The notes under the pieces were generated by a model. That model searched no databases. It was not told the origin of the DNA and saw only the letters and a program-made list of their open reading frames with translations. 64,000 nucleotides of DNA, taken from Sphingomonas sp. (GTDB lineage Bacteria > Pseudomonadota > Alphaproteobacteria > Sphingomonadales > Sphingomonadaceae). How positions within the stretch are numbered: position 1 is the stretch's first letter; each line of letters opens with the position of its first letter. Of this stretch, positions 45,560 through 54,407 are shown one piece after another. Both the position numbers and the translations under genes were made by a program. The stretch spans positions 62,001 through 126,000 of the forward strand of contig NZ_QFOB01000006.1 in the NCBI RefSeq assembly GCF_003248515.1, in the 5' to 3' direction.

Positions 45560-46177
45560 ATGTCGCCGTCCCGTTCGAGCATATTCCGTACAGGGCCATC
45601 CCGTCGGTGGCTGATCGGTCTGATGGCTGCCCTTCCGCTGGGAAGCCGGGCTCTCGCGCGGGATGGCACGGTGCCGCCACCCGACGGAGCGCCGGAAACC
45701 ATCGAGCCAAGCGCCCTTGCGCGGGCCAATGTCGAAGCTCTGAGGCTCTATTACGATGCGCTCAACCGGGGAGACCTCGCGCAGGCCACACTGTCCTTCG
45801 CGCCGGACACGAAAAATCATGGCAGGATTGTCGGGCGTACGGGGCTGTCGCGTGTGCTGACGGATCTGCGGACCATGTTTCCGGATTATCGGCACGATCT
45901 CGTGGAGATCACCGCGACGGGAGATGTCGTCGTGTCGCGCAACCGGGTCAGCGGCACGCACAAGGGCGTGGGGCGGATCCCCGTCGAAGGCGGCAAGCTG
46001 GTCGGCGTGCCGCCCACCGGCCGATCCTTCGTCGTCCAGCATATCCACTGGTGGCGCTTCGCGAACGGGCTGATCGTCGAACATTATGCAACGCGCGATG
46101 ATCTCGACATGATGGAGCAGCTTGGCCTGCTCGCCCTGCGATCGGCCCAACCACCTAGATCAGATTATGCTTCATGA
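45560..46177 (+). CDS. Exported SnoaL/NTF2-like protein (ester cyclase family)
   Basis: 205 aa. N-terminal SRRWLIGLMAALPLGSRALA looks like a twin-arginine signal (SRRWLIG), suggesting export folded via Tat. The rest is an NTF2-like domain: ARANVEALRLYYDALNRGDLAQATLSF, DLRTMFPDYRHDLVEITATGDVVVSR, VVQHIHWWRFANGLIVEHYATRDDL, the pattern of SnoaL ester cyclases. Cyclase-type Asp/His pairs (DYRHDL, HYATRDD) are present. Substrate unknown. It converges with dnaE. Confidence 0.82.
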   Translation: MSPSRSSIFRTGPSRRWLIGLMAALPLGSRALARDGTVPPPDGAPETIEPSALARANVEALRLYYDALNRGDLAQATLSFAPDTKNHGRIVGRTGLSRVLTDLRTMFPDYRHDLVEITATGDVVVSRNRVSGTHKGVGRIPVEGGKLVGVPPTGRSFVVQHIHWWRFANGLIVEHYATRDDLDMMEQLGLLALRSAQPPRSDYAS

Positions 46178-46246
46178 ATACCGTATAACAATCTGTTTTC
46201 TATAACATCTTGCTGGACCAGATTCCATTCGTCCGGTGATTATCGC

Positions 46247-49200
46247 TCAGCTCACCAGTGCCAGTCTCGGCGGCTCCAGCGGCGCCAGTCGTACGGCTGC
46301 GATCCCGGGCATATGCTCGATCCGCGCCGCCAGTTCGGCATCGACGCGATAATTGCGGCCGATGCGGATACGGATCTCCTGCCCCTCGACCACGGCGATC
46401 AGATCGATCTCGCTCCGTCCGTCCCGCGCTTCCGTGAACAGGCCCGCGAGCGCGGCGGGTGCTGACGCGTCCGCCAGTTCCACCTCCATCCGCAGGCGCG
46501 CGCTGCCCACGAGGGTGTCGAGCGGACGCGTCGAGCGCGCCGTGAGGCGGGGTGTCTCTTCGCCCGGCCGGCGATCAAGCTCTACCGTCAGGAGCAGGCA
46601 ATCGCCCGCCTTGGCGGCGGCCTCCATCTCCAGCGCCACGGGTTCGTCGAACACGCTGACCATGAACTGACCGGTCTGATCGGAACAGGTGGCGAGCAGC
46701 CAGCGATTGCCCCGCGCGGAGGTGCGCCAGCGCGCATCCTCGACGAGCGCGGCCAGCTTGGCGGTAGCGCGCGCGATCGGGCGACCGCGATCGTCACGCT
46801 CCGGCTCCGAGGAGACGTTCATCGTGATCACCTGCGCATAAGGGCGAGCGCCCTCGCCCTGCGCCATGTGGCGGAATCGATCCGTGGGGTGGGCGGAGAA
46901 ATAGAAGCCGAAGGATTCCTTTTCGGCCCCCATCCGCTCCGCGACCGTCCAGCGCGCGCCCGTGCCAAGGCGGATATGCGCATGCGCCGCCTCGGAGGGG
47001 CCACCGAAAAGGCCGCCCTGCCCCGTCTCGCGCTGTTCATGCGCCTTGGCCGCTTCTGCGAGGATCGTCTCGGCGGCGGCGAACACGCCCGCGCGATCCT
47101 TTTCCAGCGCATCGAACGCACCGGCGGCGGCGAGAGCCTCCAGCTGGCGGCGGTTGAGCAGACGCGGATCGATCCGCTCTGCGAAATCGTCGAGACTCTT
47201 GAACGCGCCCCGCGCGCGGCGCTCCTCGACGAGCTGCTCCATCGCTTTCTCGCCCACGCCCTTGAGCGCGCCGAGCGCATAGCGCACCGCGCCATCCTCC
47301 ACGGCGAATTCAGCCTCCGCCTCGTTGATGCCCGGCCCGAAAAGCTCGATCCCGGAGCGCCGCGCATCATCGACCCAGATGTTGAGTTTGTCCGTCAACG
47401 CCATGTCGTAACACATTGAAGCAGCGAAGAATTCCGGCTTGTGATGCGCTTTCAGCCACGCGGTCTGATAGGCCAGGAGGGCATAGGCTGCCGCATGGCT
47501 CTTGTTGAAGCCATAGCCGGCGAACTTGTCGATCAAGTCGAACAATTCGTTGGCCTTGTCGGACAGAATCTCGTTCCTCGCACAGCCTTCCACGAAGCGG
47601 CTGCGCTGGGCATCCATCTCGGCCTTGATCTTCTTGCCCATCGCACGGCGCAGCAGATCGGCGTCGCCCAGCGAATAGCCGGCGAGGATCTGCGCCGCCT
47701 GCATCACCTGCTCCTGATAGACGAAGATCCCGTACGTCTCCTTCAGGATGCCTTCCAGCAGGGGGTGCGGATATTCGATCTCGGCGCGGCCATTCTTCCG
47801 ATCCCCGAACATCGGGATATTGTCCATCGGGCCGGGCCGATAGAGCGACACGAGCGCGATGATGTCGCCGAAATTGGTGGGGCGAACGGCTGCCAGCGTG
47901 CGGCGCATGCCCTCCGATTCCAGCTGGAACACGCCCACCGTGTCGCCGCGCTGGAGCAGGGCGTAGACATCCGGATCGTCCACGCTCAGCGCACCCAGAT
48001 CCACCGTCACGCCGCGCTGGGCCAGAAACTGCACGGCCTTCTGCAAAACGGACAGCGTCTTCAGGCCGAGAAAGTCGAATTTCACGAGGCCCGCCGCTTC
48101 GACATATTTCATGTCGAGCTGGGTGACGGGCATGTCCGAGCGCGGATCGCGATAGAGCGGCACGAGCTGATCGAGCGGGCGATCCCCGATCACCACGCCG
48201 GCAGCATGGGTGGAGCTGTGGCGCGGCAGGCCCTCCAGCTGGCAGGCGAGATCGAACAGGCGCTTCACCTGATCGTCGCTCTCCACCTCCTTCGCCAGTT
48301 CAGACACACCGTTAAGAGCACGCGGCAAGGTCCAGGGATCGGTGGGATGATTGGGGACGAGCTTCGCCAGACGATCGACCTGGCCATAGCTCATCTGGAG
48401 CACACGACCCGTATCCTTCAGCACGGCACGCGCCTTCAGGCGCCCGAACGTGATGATCTGCGCGACCTGGCCCCGCCCATATTTCTGCTGGACGTACTGG
48501 ATCACCTCGCCACGCCGCGTTTCGCAGAAATCGATGTCGAAATCCGGCATCGAGACGCGCTCGGGATTGAGGAAGCGTTCGAACAGCAGGCCCAGTTCGA
48601 GCGGATCGAGATCGGTAATCGTCAGCGCCCAGGCGACGACTGATCCCGCGCCCGATCCACGGCCGGGGCCTACCGGAATATCGCGATCTTTCGCCCATTT
48701 GATGAAATCGGCGACGATCAGGAAATAGCCCGGAAATCCCATCTGGACGATGACGTCCGTCTCGAATTTCAGCCGGGCGAAATAGGATGCGCGCTCCTCA
48801 TCCGTCAGCGTCTTGCGCGAAAGGCGCGCTTCCAGGCCCTTGCGCGCATCCTCGCGCAGCATTTCCGCCTCCGCCTCGCGATTGCCGGCGAGGCTGGGCA
48901 GGATCGGCTTGCGCGAGGGCGCCGCGACGGCGCAGCGCTGGGCGACGACCAGAGTATTGGCCAGCGCTTCGGGTATGTCCGCGAACAGCGCGTTCATTGC
49001 CACCGCCGGCTTGATCCAGGCTTCGGGCGAGGATCGCGTGCGATCGTTCGAATCCACATAGGCCGAGCCGGCGATGCACAGCATCGCATCGTGCGCGTCG
49101 TGAAAATCCGGCTCCGCATAGGATGCGGGATTGGTAGCGACGAGGGGAAGGTCGCGCGCATAGGCGGCGTCGATCAGCGCCTCCTCGGCCGCCTCCTCGG

Positions 49201-49759
49201 TCGCGTCGCCCCGTCGGGACAGCTCGATATAGAGCCGCTCGGGAAACAACGCCTCCAGCCGATCGAGATAGCGGGCCGCAGCATCGGCCTGTTCGTCGGC
49301 ATAAAGACGGGCAAGCGCACCTTCTCCGCCCGCGGTGAGCGCGATCAGCCCTTCCGCGCCGCGCTCCAGCCGATCGAAGGTGACGTGCGCATCCTCATGG
49401 GCCGGCCGATCCAGATGCGCGGCCGAGACGAGCGCGCAAAGATTGTCGTAGCCGGTCATGTCCTGCGCATAGAGGGCCAGCCAGTCGATGATCGGCGGCT
49501 TGCCTTCCGGCGTGCCCGGCCGCGCCACGGCGAGCATCGCGCCGATGATCGGCTGTATACCCGCTTTCTTGGCCGCATCGCCGAACGGCATCGCGCCATA
49601 AAGGCCGTTGCGATCCGTGATCGCGGCGGCAGGAAAGCCGAGCGCCTTGGCCCGCGCGGCGATCGCCTTCGGATCGATGGCGCCTTCCAGCATCGTGAAG
49701 GCGGACAGGATGCGGAGCGGCACGAAGGGATGAACGGCCATTTCCGGAACATAGGCCAA
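46247..49759 (-). CDS. dnaE: DNA polymerase III alpha subunit
   Basis: 1170 aa. Replicative polymerase. PHP domain (about 1-270), polymerase palm with PDFDIDFCETRR (catalytic Asp), fingers, tandem HhH and an OB fold at the C-terminus. The PHP domain has lost metal-ligand residues: the usual HSxYS is RILSAFT and the usual ITDHGN is ITDRNG. A second ATG in frame at 49741 (MAVHPFVPLR) is the probable real start. Convergent with the SnoaL gene. The loss of PHP chemistry fits proofreading by a separate DnaQ. Confidence 0.95.
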   Translation of the reverse strand: MAYVPEMAVHPFVPLRILSAFTMLEGAIDPKAIAARAKALGFPAAAITDRNGLYGAMPFGDAAKKAGIQPIIGAMLAVARPGTPEGKPPIIDWLALYAQDMTGYDNLCALVSAAHLDRPAHEDAHVTFDRLERGAEGLIALTAGGEGALARLYADEQADAAARYLDRLEALFPERLYIELSRRGDATEEAAEEALIDAAYARDLPLVATNPASYAEPDFHDAHDAMLCIAGSAYVDSNDRTRSSPEAWIKPAVAMNALFADIPEALANTLVVAQRCAVAAPSRKPILPSLAGNREAEAEMLREDARKGLEARLSRKTLTDEERASYFARLKFETDVIVQMGFPGYFLIVADFIKWAKDRDIPVGPGRGSGAGSVVAWALTITDLDPLELGLLFERFLNPERVSMPDFDIDFCETRRGEVIQYVQQKYGRGQVAQIITFGRLKARAVLKDTGRVLQMSYGQVDRLAKLVPNHPTDPWTLPRALNGVSELAKEVESDDQVKRLFDLACQLEGLPRHSSTHAAGVVIGDRPLDQLVPLYRDPRSDMPVTQLDMKYVEAAGLVKFDFLGLKTLSVLQKAVQFLAQRGVTVDLGALSVDDPDVYALLQRGDTVGVFQLESEGMRRTLAAVRPTNFGDIIALVSLYRPGPMDNIPMFGDRKNGRAEIEYPHPLLEGILKETYGIFVYQEQVMQAAQILAGYSLGDADLLRRAMGKKIKAEMDAQRSRFVEGCARNEILSDKANELFDLIDKFAGYGFNKSHAAAYALLAYQTAWLKAHHKPEFFAASMCYDMALTDKLNIWVDDARRSGIELFGPGINEAEAEFAVEDGAVRYALGALKGVGEKAMEQLVEERRARGAFKSLDDFAERIDPRLLNRRQLEALAAAGAFDALEKDRAGVFAAAETILAEAAKAHEQRETGQGGLFGGPSEAAHAHIRLGTGARWTVAERMGAEKESFGFYFSAHPTDRFRHMAQGEGARPYAQVITMNVSSEPERDDRGRPIARATAKLAALVEDARWRTSARGNRWLLATCSDQTGQFMVSVFDEPVALEMEAAAKAGDCLLLTVELDRRPGEETPRLTARSTRPLDTLVGSARLRMEVELADASAPAALAGLFTEARDGRSEIDLIAVVEGQEIRIRIGRNYRVDAELAARIEHMPGIAAVRLAPLEPPRLALVS

Positions 49760-49801
49760 GGCCCCGCCCGATGCGAGCAGGCGAAGGCCAGTTATCCACG
49801 C

Positions 49802-50308
49802 TTATCGTTCGTCCGCGCGGCCCGTCCTCAGCGCCAGCAGGCAGATGGACCCGACGAGAAGCAGTTCGACGACATGGCGCAGCAGCACAGGCCCCAGCCG
49901 GAGCGCGAGGATCGAATCGATCACGTGGAGCGAAACCGCGCGGATGCTGGCGAAGGCCAGCAGTGCCAGCGCGAGAGCCAGCGCGCGACGCGCATCGCCG
50001 CCGCCCACGGCGCGCGTACGCCAGAGGGAGGCGACCGTCGCCAGCCCGAGCACGAAGAGGGCAACGACGAGCGCCGCCTGGATCTGCCGCCGGTAGGGAT
50101 ACCAGCCCTCGCTGATCGCGAGTCGCGTGATCTCGAACAGCATCGTCTGTTCCAGCGCCTTCTCGATCAGCAGCAGCGCGAGCAGAAAAGCTACGGTCCG
50201 CCACAGCCGCCTGGCCCCCGGCGACGGCGCCCGATCCGTGGCACGGATGCTCAGCAGGGCCGCGACGGCATAGGCAATGAAGAACGGAGCGAAGCGCAGC
50301 AGATCCAT
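49802..50308 (-). CDS. Hypothetical four-helix membrane protein
   Basis: 168 aa. Four hydrophobic segments (about 5-22, 36-54, 78-96, 107-130 with a fifth near 145-162). The ATG at 50308 has AGGGGG 6 bases upstream, and a longer open frame (to 50341) is not used. It is Arg-rich between helices (RTRAVGGGDARRAL), consistent with inner-membrane insertion. No family recognised. Upstream of dnaE on the same strand but separated by 42 bases, possibly co-transcribed with it. Confidence 0.65.
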   Translation of the reverse strand: MDLLRFAPFFIAYAVAALLSIRATDRAPSPGARRLWRTVAFLLALLLIEKALEQTMLFEITRLAISEGWYPYRRQIQAALVVALFVLGLATVASLWRTRAVGGGDARRALALALALLAFASIRAVSLHVIDSILALRLGPVLLRHVVELLLVGSICLLALRTGRADER

Positions 50309-50393
50309 CAATTCCCCCTTCGATCGCCCCGATCCGCGCAAACAGGCCGCGATCCGGGTTCACAGGGCGGCTGAGCGGTGTAAGCGGGCATCC

Positions 50394-51617
50394 ATGACCG
50401 CCATCTCGCCTCTCGCCCTTCCCTTCCCCGATCTTCCCCCGATCGACGGCGTCCGCATCGCCGTGTCGCGCGCCGGCTACAAGGCGTGGGATCGTGCCGA
50501 CCTCACCTATGTCGCGCTCGATGCCGGCACGGTGGTGGCAGGAGTGACGACGAAGAGCAAATGCCCCTCGCCCGAGGTGGAATGGTGCCGTCAGGCGCTG
50601 GTGCTGGGGCAGGCGCGCGCGCTGGTGGTGAATGCCGGCAATTCGAACGCCTTCACCGGCAATCGCGGAAGGGCCGCCGTGGAAGCGATCGCCGCGCGGG
50701 TGGCGGGCGCCACGGGGTGCAAGCCTTCCGACGTGTTCATCTCGTCCACAGGCGTGATCGGCGTGCCGCTGCCGATCGACAGGGCCGAAGCAGGGATCGA
50801 TGCCGCGCTGATCGCGCCGGAAGCGACCTGGGAGGAGGCGGCGCAAGCCATTTCAACCACGGACACCTTCCCCAAGGCGGCGGTGACGACAGCCGTGGTC
50901 GACGGAAAGACGATCACGCTGGTCGGCATCATCAAGGGCTCCGGCATGATCGCGCCGGACATGGCGACGATGCTGGGCTTTCTCTTCACCGATGCCGCGA
51001 TCGAGGCGCCGCTGCTCCAGCGGATGATGGAGGCGGCGAATGCGCACACCTTCTCCTGCATCACGGTGGATGGGGACACGTCCACTTCCGATACCGTGCT
51101 GGCCTTCGCGACCGGCCGGGCCGGCAATGCCCGGCTCTCGGATATTTCGGATCCGGGCGCGGATGCGTTCGAGGCCGCCCTTTCCGATCTGTGCCGCCAG
51201 CTTGCCCATCTCGTCGTCCGCGATGGCGAGGGGGCCAGCAAGTTCATCGCGATCGAGGTGGAGGGTGCCACGTCCGATGAAAGCGCGCACCGCATCGCCA
51301 TGTCGATCGCGAATTCGCCGCTCGTGAAGACCGCCATCGCCGGCGAAGATGCCAATTGGGGCCGCGTTGTGATGGCGGTCGGCAAGGCCGGCGAGCCGGC
51401 CGAGCGCGATCGCCTCGCCATCCGCTTCGGCGCGACGCAGGTCGCGGAGGGCGGGCTCGCCGTGGAGGGCTATGACGAGGCGCCCGTGGCCGCCCACCTG
51501 AAGGGGCGGGAGATCGAGATCGGCGTCCATCTCGGCCTGGGCGAAGGGCGCGCGATCATTTGGACCTGCGATCTCACGCACGGCTACATCTCGATCAACG
51601 CGGATTATCGCAGCTGA
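50394..51617 (+). CDS. argJ: Bifunctional ornithine acetyltransferase / N-acetylglutamate synthase
   Basis: 407 aa. Recycles the acetyl group in arginine synthesis. Self-cleaves at the conserved KGSGMIAPDMATML motif, where Thr becomes the nucleophile of the beta chain. Other blocks are AGNSNAFTG, STGVIGVPLP, GDTSTSDTVLA and the C-terminal VTCDLTHGYISINADYRS-type end. The ATG at 50394 gives MTAISPLALPFP. Whether it is bifunctional or only transfers acetyl from N-acetylornithine cannot be told by eye. It diverges from the small membrane protein gene and is followed by a GFA-family gene (TGATG overlap). Confidence 0.95.
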   Translation: MTAISPLALPFPDLPPIDGVRIAVSRAGYKAWDRADLTYVALDAGTVVAGVTTKSKCPSPEVEWCRQALVLGQARALVVNAGNSNAFTGNRGRAAVEAIAARVAGATGCKPSDVFISSTGVIGVPLPIDRAEAGIDAALIAPEATWEEAAQAISTTDTFPKAAVTTAVVDGKTITLVGIIKGSGMIAPDMATMLGFLFTDAAIEAPLLQRMMEAANAHTFSCITVDGDTSTSDTVLAFATGRAGNARLSDISDPGADAFEAALSDLCRQLAHLVVRDGEGASKFIAIEVEGATSDESAHRIAMSIANSPLVKTAIAGEDANWGRVVMAVGKAGEPAERDRLAIRFGATQVAEGGLAVEGYDEAPVAAHLKGREIEIGVHLGLGEGRAIIWTCDLTHGYISINADYRS

Positions 51618-52039
51618 TGGCCGGGCTGGCGGGTGGCTGCGCCTGCGGCGCCGTACGGTTTCGCCTGCTGTCGGAGCCCCATGGGGCGGGCTGGTGCCAT
51701 TGTCGCATCTGCCAGCTCAATTCGGGCAGCCCGGCCATGGCCTTCGCCACCATTCCCGTCGCGGATTATCATCTCGAGCAAGGGGGCGACCGTATCGGCC
51801 GCTTCGCATCCAGCAGTTTCGGCCACAGGGAATTCTGCACGGCCTGCGGAACCCCGCTGCTGATGCAGGATCATGGTTCGCCCGATACGCTGGAATTCAG
51901 CATCGCCACGCTCGATGAGCCGGATCGGGTGCCGCCCGCCTTCCACATTTTCTATGAAAGCCGGATCGGATGGGCGGATGCGGGCGATGCCCTGCCCCGT
52001 TACGCCCGGTTCCGCCGCGATTCGGAGCCGATGGCATGA
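51617..52039 (+). CDS. GFA-family (glutathione-dependent formaldehyde-activating) zinc protein
   Basis: 140 aa. Zn-binding Cys pattern: CACG near the start, CHCRIC and CTACGTP, as in the Mss4-like GFA fold. The name is a family label; most members do not act on formaldehyde. SRRDSE-like and PEHIFYESRIGWAD (residues about 110-125, FHIFYESRIGW) are typical of the C-terminus. Its start overlaps the argJ stop (TGATG) and its stop overlaps the next start (ATGA), so it is translated as part of an operon. Confidence 0.88.
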   Translation: MAGLAGGCACGAVRFRLLSEPHGAGWCHCRICQLNSGSPAMAFATIPVADYHLEQGGDRIGRFASSSFGHREFCTACGTPLLMQDHGSPDTLEFSIATLDEPDRVPPAFHIFYESRIGWADAGDALPRYARFRRDSEPMA

Positions 52040-52833
52040 GTGCGAAGTTGATAGAGCCGGTTGCGGCCCTGATGCGGACGGTCGCGGCGGAGGTCGTCAT
52101 GCCCTCGTTCCGCTCGCTCGCATCGCACGAGGTGATCGAGAAGGCGCCGGGCGATTTCGTGACGGTCGCCGATCGTGAATCGGAACGCAGGCTGGGCGAA
52201 GGGCTCGCGCGGATCCTGCCCGAGGCGCGGATGATCGGGGAGGAAGCGGTCGCGGCCGATGCCAGCCTGCTGGACGGGATCGGCGAAGGCCTGGCGTGGA
52301 TCGTCGATCCGATCGACGGCACGAACAATTATGCTGACGGCATCACGCCTTTCGCGATCATGATCGCGCTCATCGCGGATGGCGAGGCGCAGGCAGGCTG
52401 GATACTCGATCCGGTCACCAATCGACTGCTCCATGCCGTCCGGGGCGGCGGCGCCTTCGTGGATGGCGCGCGGATCGAGACCCACCCCACCGGTGGTCCT
52501 CTCCCCGTGGCTGCGCTCGCGACGCAATTTCTGCCCGCCGATGTGCGCGGCGAGATAGAGACGCGCATCCCCGGCAGGCTCATCAACGTGCCCGTGCCGC
52601 GCTGCGCCGGCGAGCAATATCCGCGTATATTGCTGGGGCAGAATGACGCGGCCTTGTTCTGGCGCGCTTTTCCCTGGGATCATGCGCCCGGCGCCCTGAT
52701 GCTGGCCGAGGCCGGTGGGCGTATCGCGCGCTTCGATGGCTCGCCCTATCGTCTTGCCGAACCCGGTTTCGGCCTGATCGCCGCCGCGACGCCGCAACTG
52801 TGGGACGAGGTGCGCGCGATCCTGCTGCCCTGA
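52036..52833 (+). CDS. Inositol monophosphatase-family phosphatase (probable histidinol-phosphatase HisN)
   Basis: 265 aa. Metal and catalytic motifs: FVTVADRESE (first Asp), EE of GEEAVA, WIVDPIDGTNNYADG and WDHAPGALMLAEAGGR. These are the canonical IMPase set; the class I DPIDGTxNF pattern here is DPIDGTNNY. In related bacteria such genes act as inositol monophosphatases or histidinol phosphatases; HisN is the more common role next to amino-acid genes, but the substrate is not shown. It ends 3 bases from the stop of the convergent mitofilin-like gene. Confidence 0.9.
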   Translation: MSAKLIEPVAALMRTVAAEVVMPSFRSLASHEVIEKAPGDFVTVADRESERRLGEGLARILPEARMIGEEAVAADASLLDGIGEGLAWIVDPIDGTNNYADGITPFAIMIALIADGEAQAGWILDPVTNRLLHAVRGGGAFVDGARIETHPTGGPLPVAALATQFLPADVRGEIETRIPGRLINVPVPRCAGEQYPRILLGQNDAALFWRAFPWDHAPGALMLAEAGGRIARFDGSPYRLAEPGFGLIAAATPQLWDEVRAILLP

Positions 52834-52836
52834 AAC

Positions 52837-53694
52837 TCAGGGTTTCGGCGTCGATGCGGGTGCAGGCTCGGCCGCAGCGGCCGGCACCGCGGGCGCAGGC
52901 ACGGGTGGCGGCGCCAGCAGGGCGGCCGTCTCGATCCGGTCGAGCGCATTGTGTGCGAGCACATAGCGCCGCGCGGAGGCGATCCAGTCCTTGGCGTTCG
53001 CCGCGCCGGGAAGCCGTGTGACCTCGCCCAGCGCGACATCCACCTGCCCCTGTTCCAGCGCGCGGCGCGCGCGATCGCGGCGATCACCCGGCAAAGCGGA
53101 GGGGGCGTCCGCGCGGCGCACGACGAACAGCGAGCTCATCTCGCGCCGGAAGCCGTTCCACCAGCTTTCTCGCGGCGGCTTGGCGACCAGTGAAGGCTCG
53201 ATCCGCGCAAAACCGTCCTGCAGGCCCGAAAGCGTGACGGGGCGCTGGGCGGACGCGATCGTCATGGCCACGGCCTGCGGATCGACGCCGCCGAAATGGT
53301 TGCGCAGCATCGTTTCCAGATAGCCGAGCGGCTGGCCTCGATCGATCATCCGGCGCGCCGCGAAGGCGACGAGCAAGGCTTCCGCGCGATCGGCATTGCC
53401 GCTCGCCTCGCGCGCCTGACTGTCGATCGCGGCGATCCGCCCGTCCAGCGCTTCCACGCGCTCGACGATCTCGGGATCCGTCACCACCCGGGGGCTGAGG
53501 GCCGGCGCCGGAGCCTCCGCAACCTTCGCCGGCGCGATGGCGGTGGGCGCGGGCTTCACGAGAACGGCCAGCCTGTCCCAATGGCGGACGGCATAACCCA
53601 TGGCGACGCCGCCGCCCAGAAAGGCCAGCAGGAACAGCATGATCGGCCACAACGCTCTCCGCCGCGGCATCCCGGAATAGTCGCTTGCGTCCAT
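52837..53694 (-). CDS. Mitofilin/Mic60-like inner-membrane protein
   Basis: 285 aa. N-terminal transmembrane helix (about 14-34, LWPIMLFLLAFLGGGVAMG), a short Pro/Ala linker, a coiled-coil-prone helical region (EIVERVEALDGRIAAIDSQARE), and a C-terminal helical domain (MSSLFVVRRADAPSALPG...ARRALEQGQVDVALGEVTRLP) that has the pattern of the mitofilin C-terminus. A Pro/Ala-rich tail follows. In alphaproteobacteria the Mic60 gene is often directly beside hemC/hemD, as here. The start overlaps the hemD stop (ATGA). Not proven: the family is divergent and recognition is by position plus architecture. Confidence 0.72.
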   Translation of the reverse strand: MDASDYSGMPRRRALWPIMLFLLAFLGGGVAMGYAVRHWDRLAVLVKPAPTAIAPAKVAEAPAPALSPRVVTDPEIVERVEALDGRIAAIDSQAREASGNADRAEALLVAFAARRMIDRGQPLGYLETMLRNHFGGVDPQAVAMTIASAQRPVTLSGLQDGFARIEPSLVAKPPRESWWNGFRREMSSLFVVRRADAPSALPGDRRDRARRALEQGQVDVALGEVTRLPGAANAKDWIASARRYVLAHNALDRIETAALLAPPPVPAPAVPAAAAEPAPASTPKP

Positions 53695-54407
53695 CACACC
53701 CCTGCGTCGCCTCGCATCCCCGCGCCTGTTTCGCACAGCCGGGCCGCCGCCGCCAGCAGGGCATCGTCCGTAGGCCGCGCGGCGAGTGCGGTGGCGGCCC
53801 ACCCCTCTCCCGCCGCGTGCAACGTCTGCGCGCTGATCCCGGCGAGCGCGACATGCCCCGGCGACAGGCCCGCCTCGACCAGCAATGTCCGGAACTGCCC
53901 GGCAGCTCTCGGTGAATGGAGCAGGACGACGGCCCCGGCTTCAGAAAGCGCCTCTCGCGCTTCGGCCGGAAGCTCGCCCACAGGCTCCGACCGATAGACG
54001 ATGATCCGGCGCAGCCCGATATCGTCGCGCGCGATCGCGCGATGATCCGCTCCCGCCAAATGCAACGCCTTCCGAACCCCGCCTGTCGCCGCCCGCTCGA
54101 GCAGCTCCGCGCCATCCGAATGGCCGGTAGCCACCACAGAAAGCCCCGCCTCCATAGCCGCGGCGGCCGTCGCCGTGCCAACCGCATGGACCGGAAGCGC
54201 CGCCAGCTCCGCCAGCGCAGGCCCCGCATGTCGCACGGCATTGGCGCTCGTCAGAATGATCGCGTCATGCTCTCCGGGATCCGGCACGTCCCACGCAACC
54301 GGCTCGATCGCGAACAGGGGCGCCACGATCGCTTCGTGGCCCAGCGCCGCGATCCTTGCCGCCGTAGCGCTCGCGCCCGGCTGCGGACGGAGCACGAGGA
54401 AGCGCAT
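53694..54407 (-). CDS. hemD: Uroporphyrinogen-III synthase
   Basis: 237 aa. Cyclises hydroxymethylbilane into uroporphyrinogen III. Weakly conserved family: recognised by N-terminal LVLRPQPGASATAARIAALGHE, the ILTSANAV region and AAMEAGLS-like spacing, with RRIIVYRSEP and PARAAGQFRTLL later. MRFLVLRP gives the start, overlapping the hemC stop by one codon (ATGA). It lies downstream of hemC and upstream of the mitofilin-like gene, the standard order for this class. Confidence 0.9.
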   Translation of the reverse strand: MRFLVLRPQPGASATAARIAALGHEAIVAPLFAIEPVAWDVPDPGEHDAIILTSANAVRHAGPALAELAALPVHAVGTATAAAAMEAGLSVVATGHSDGAELLERAATGGVRKALHLAGADHRAIARDDIGLRRIIVYRSEPVGELPAEAREALSEAGAVVLLHSPRAAGQFRTLLVEAGLSPGHVALAGISAQTLHAAGEGWAATALAARPTDDALLAAAARLCETGAGMRGDAGV

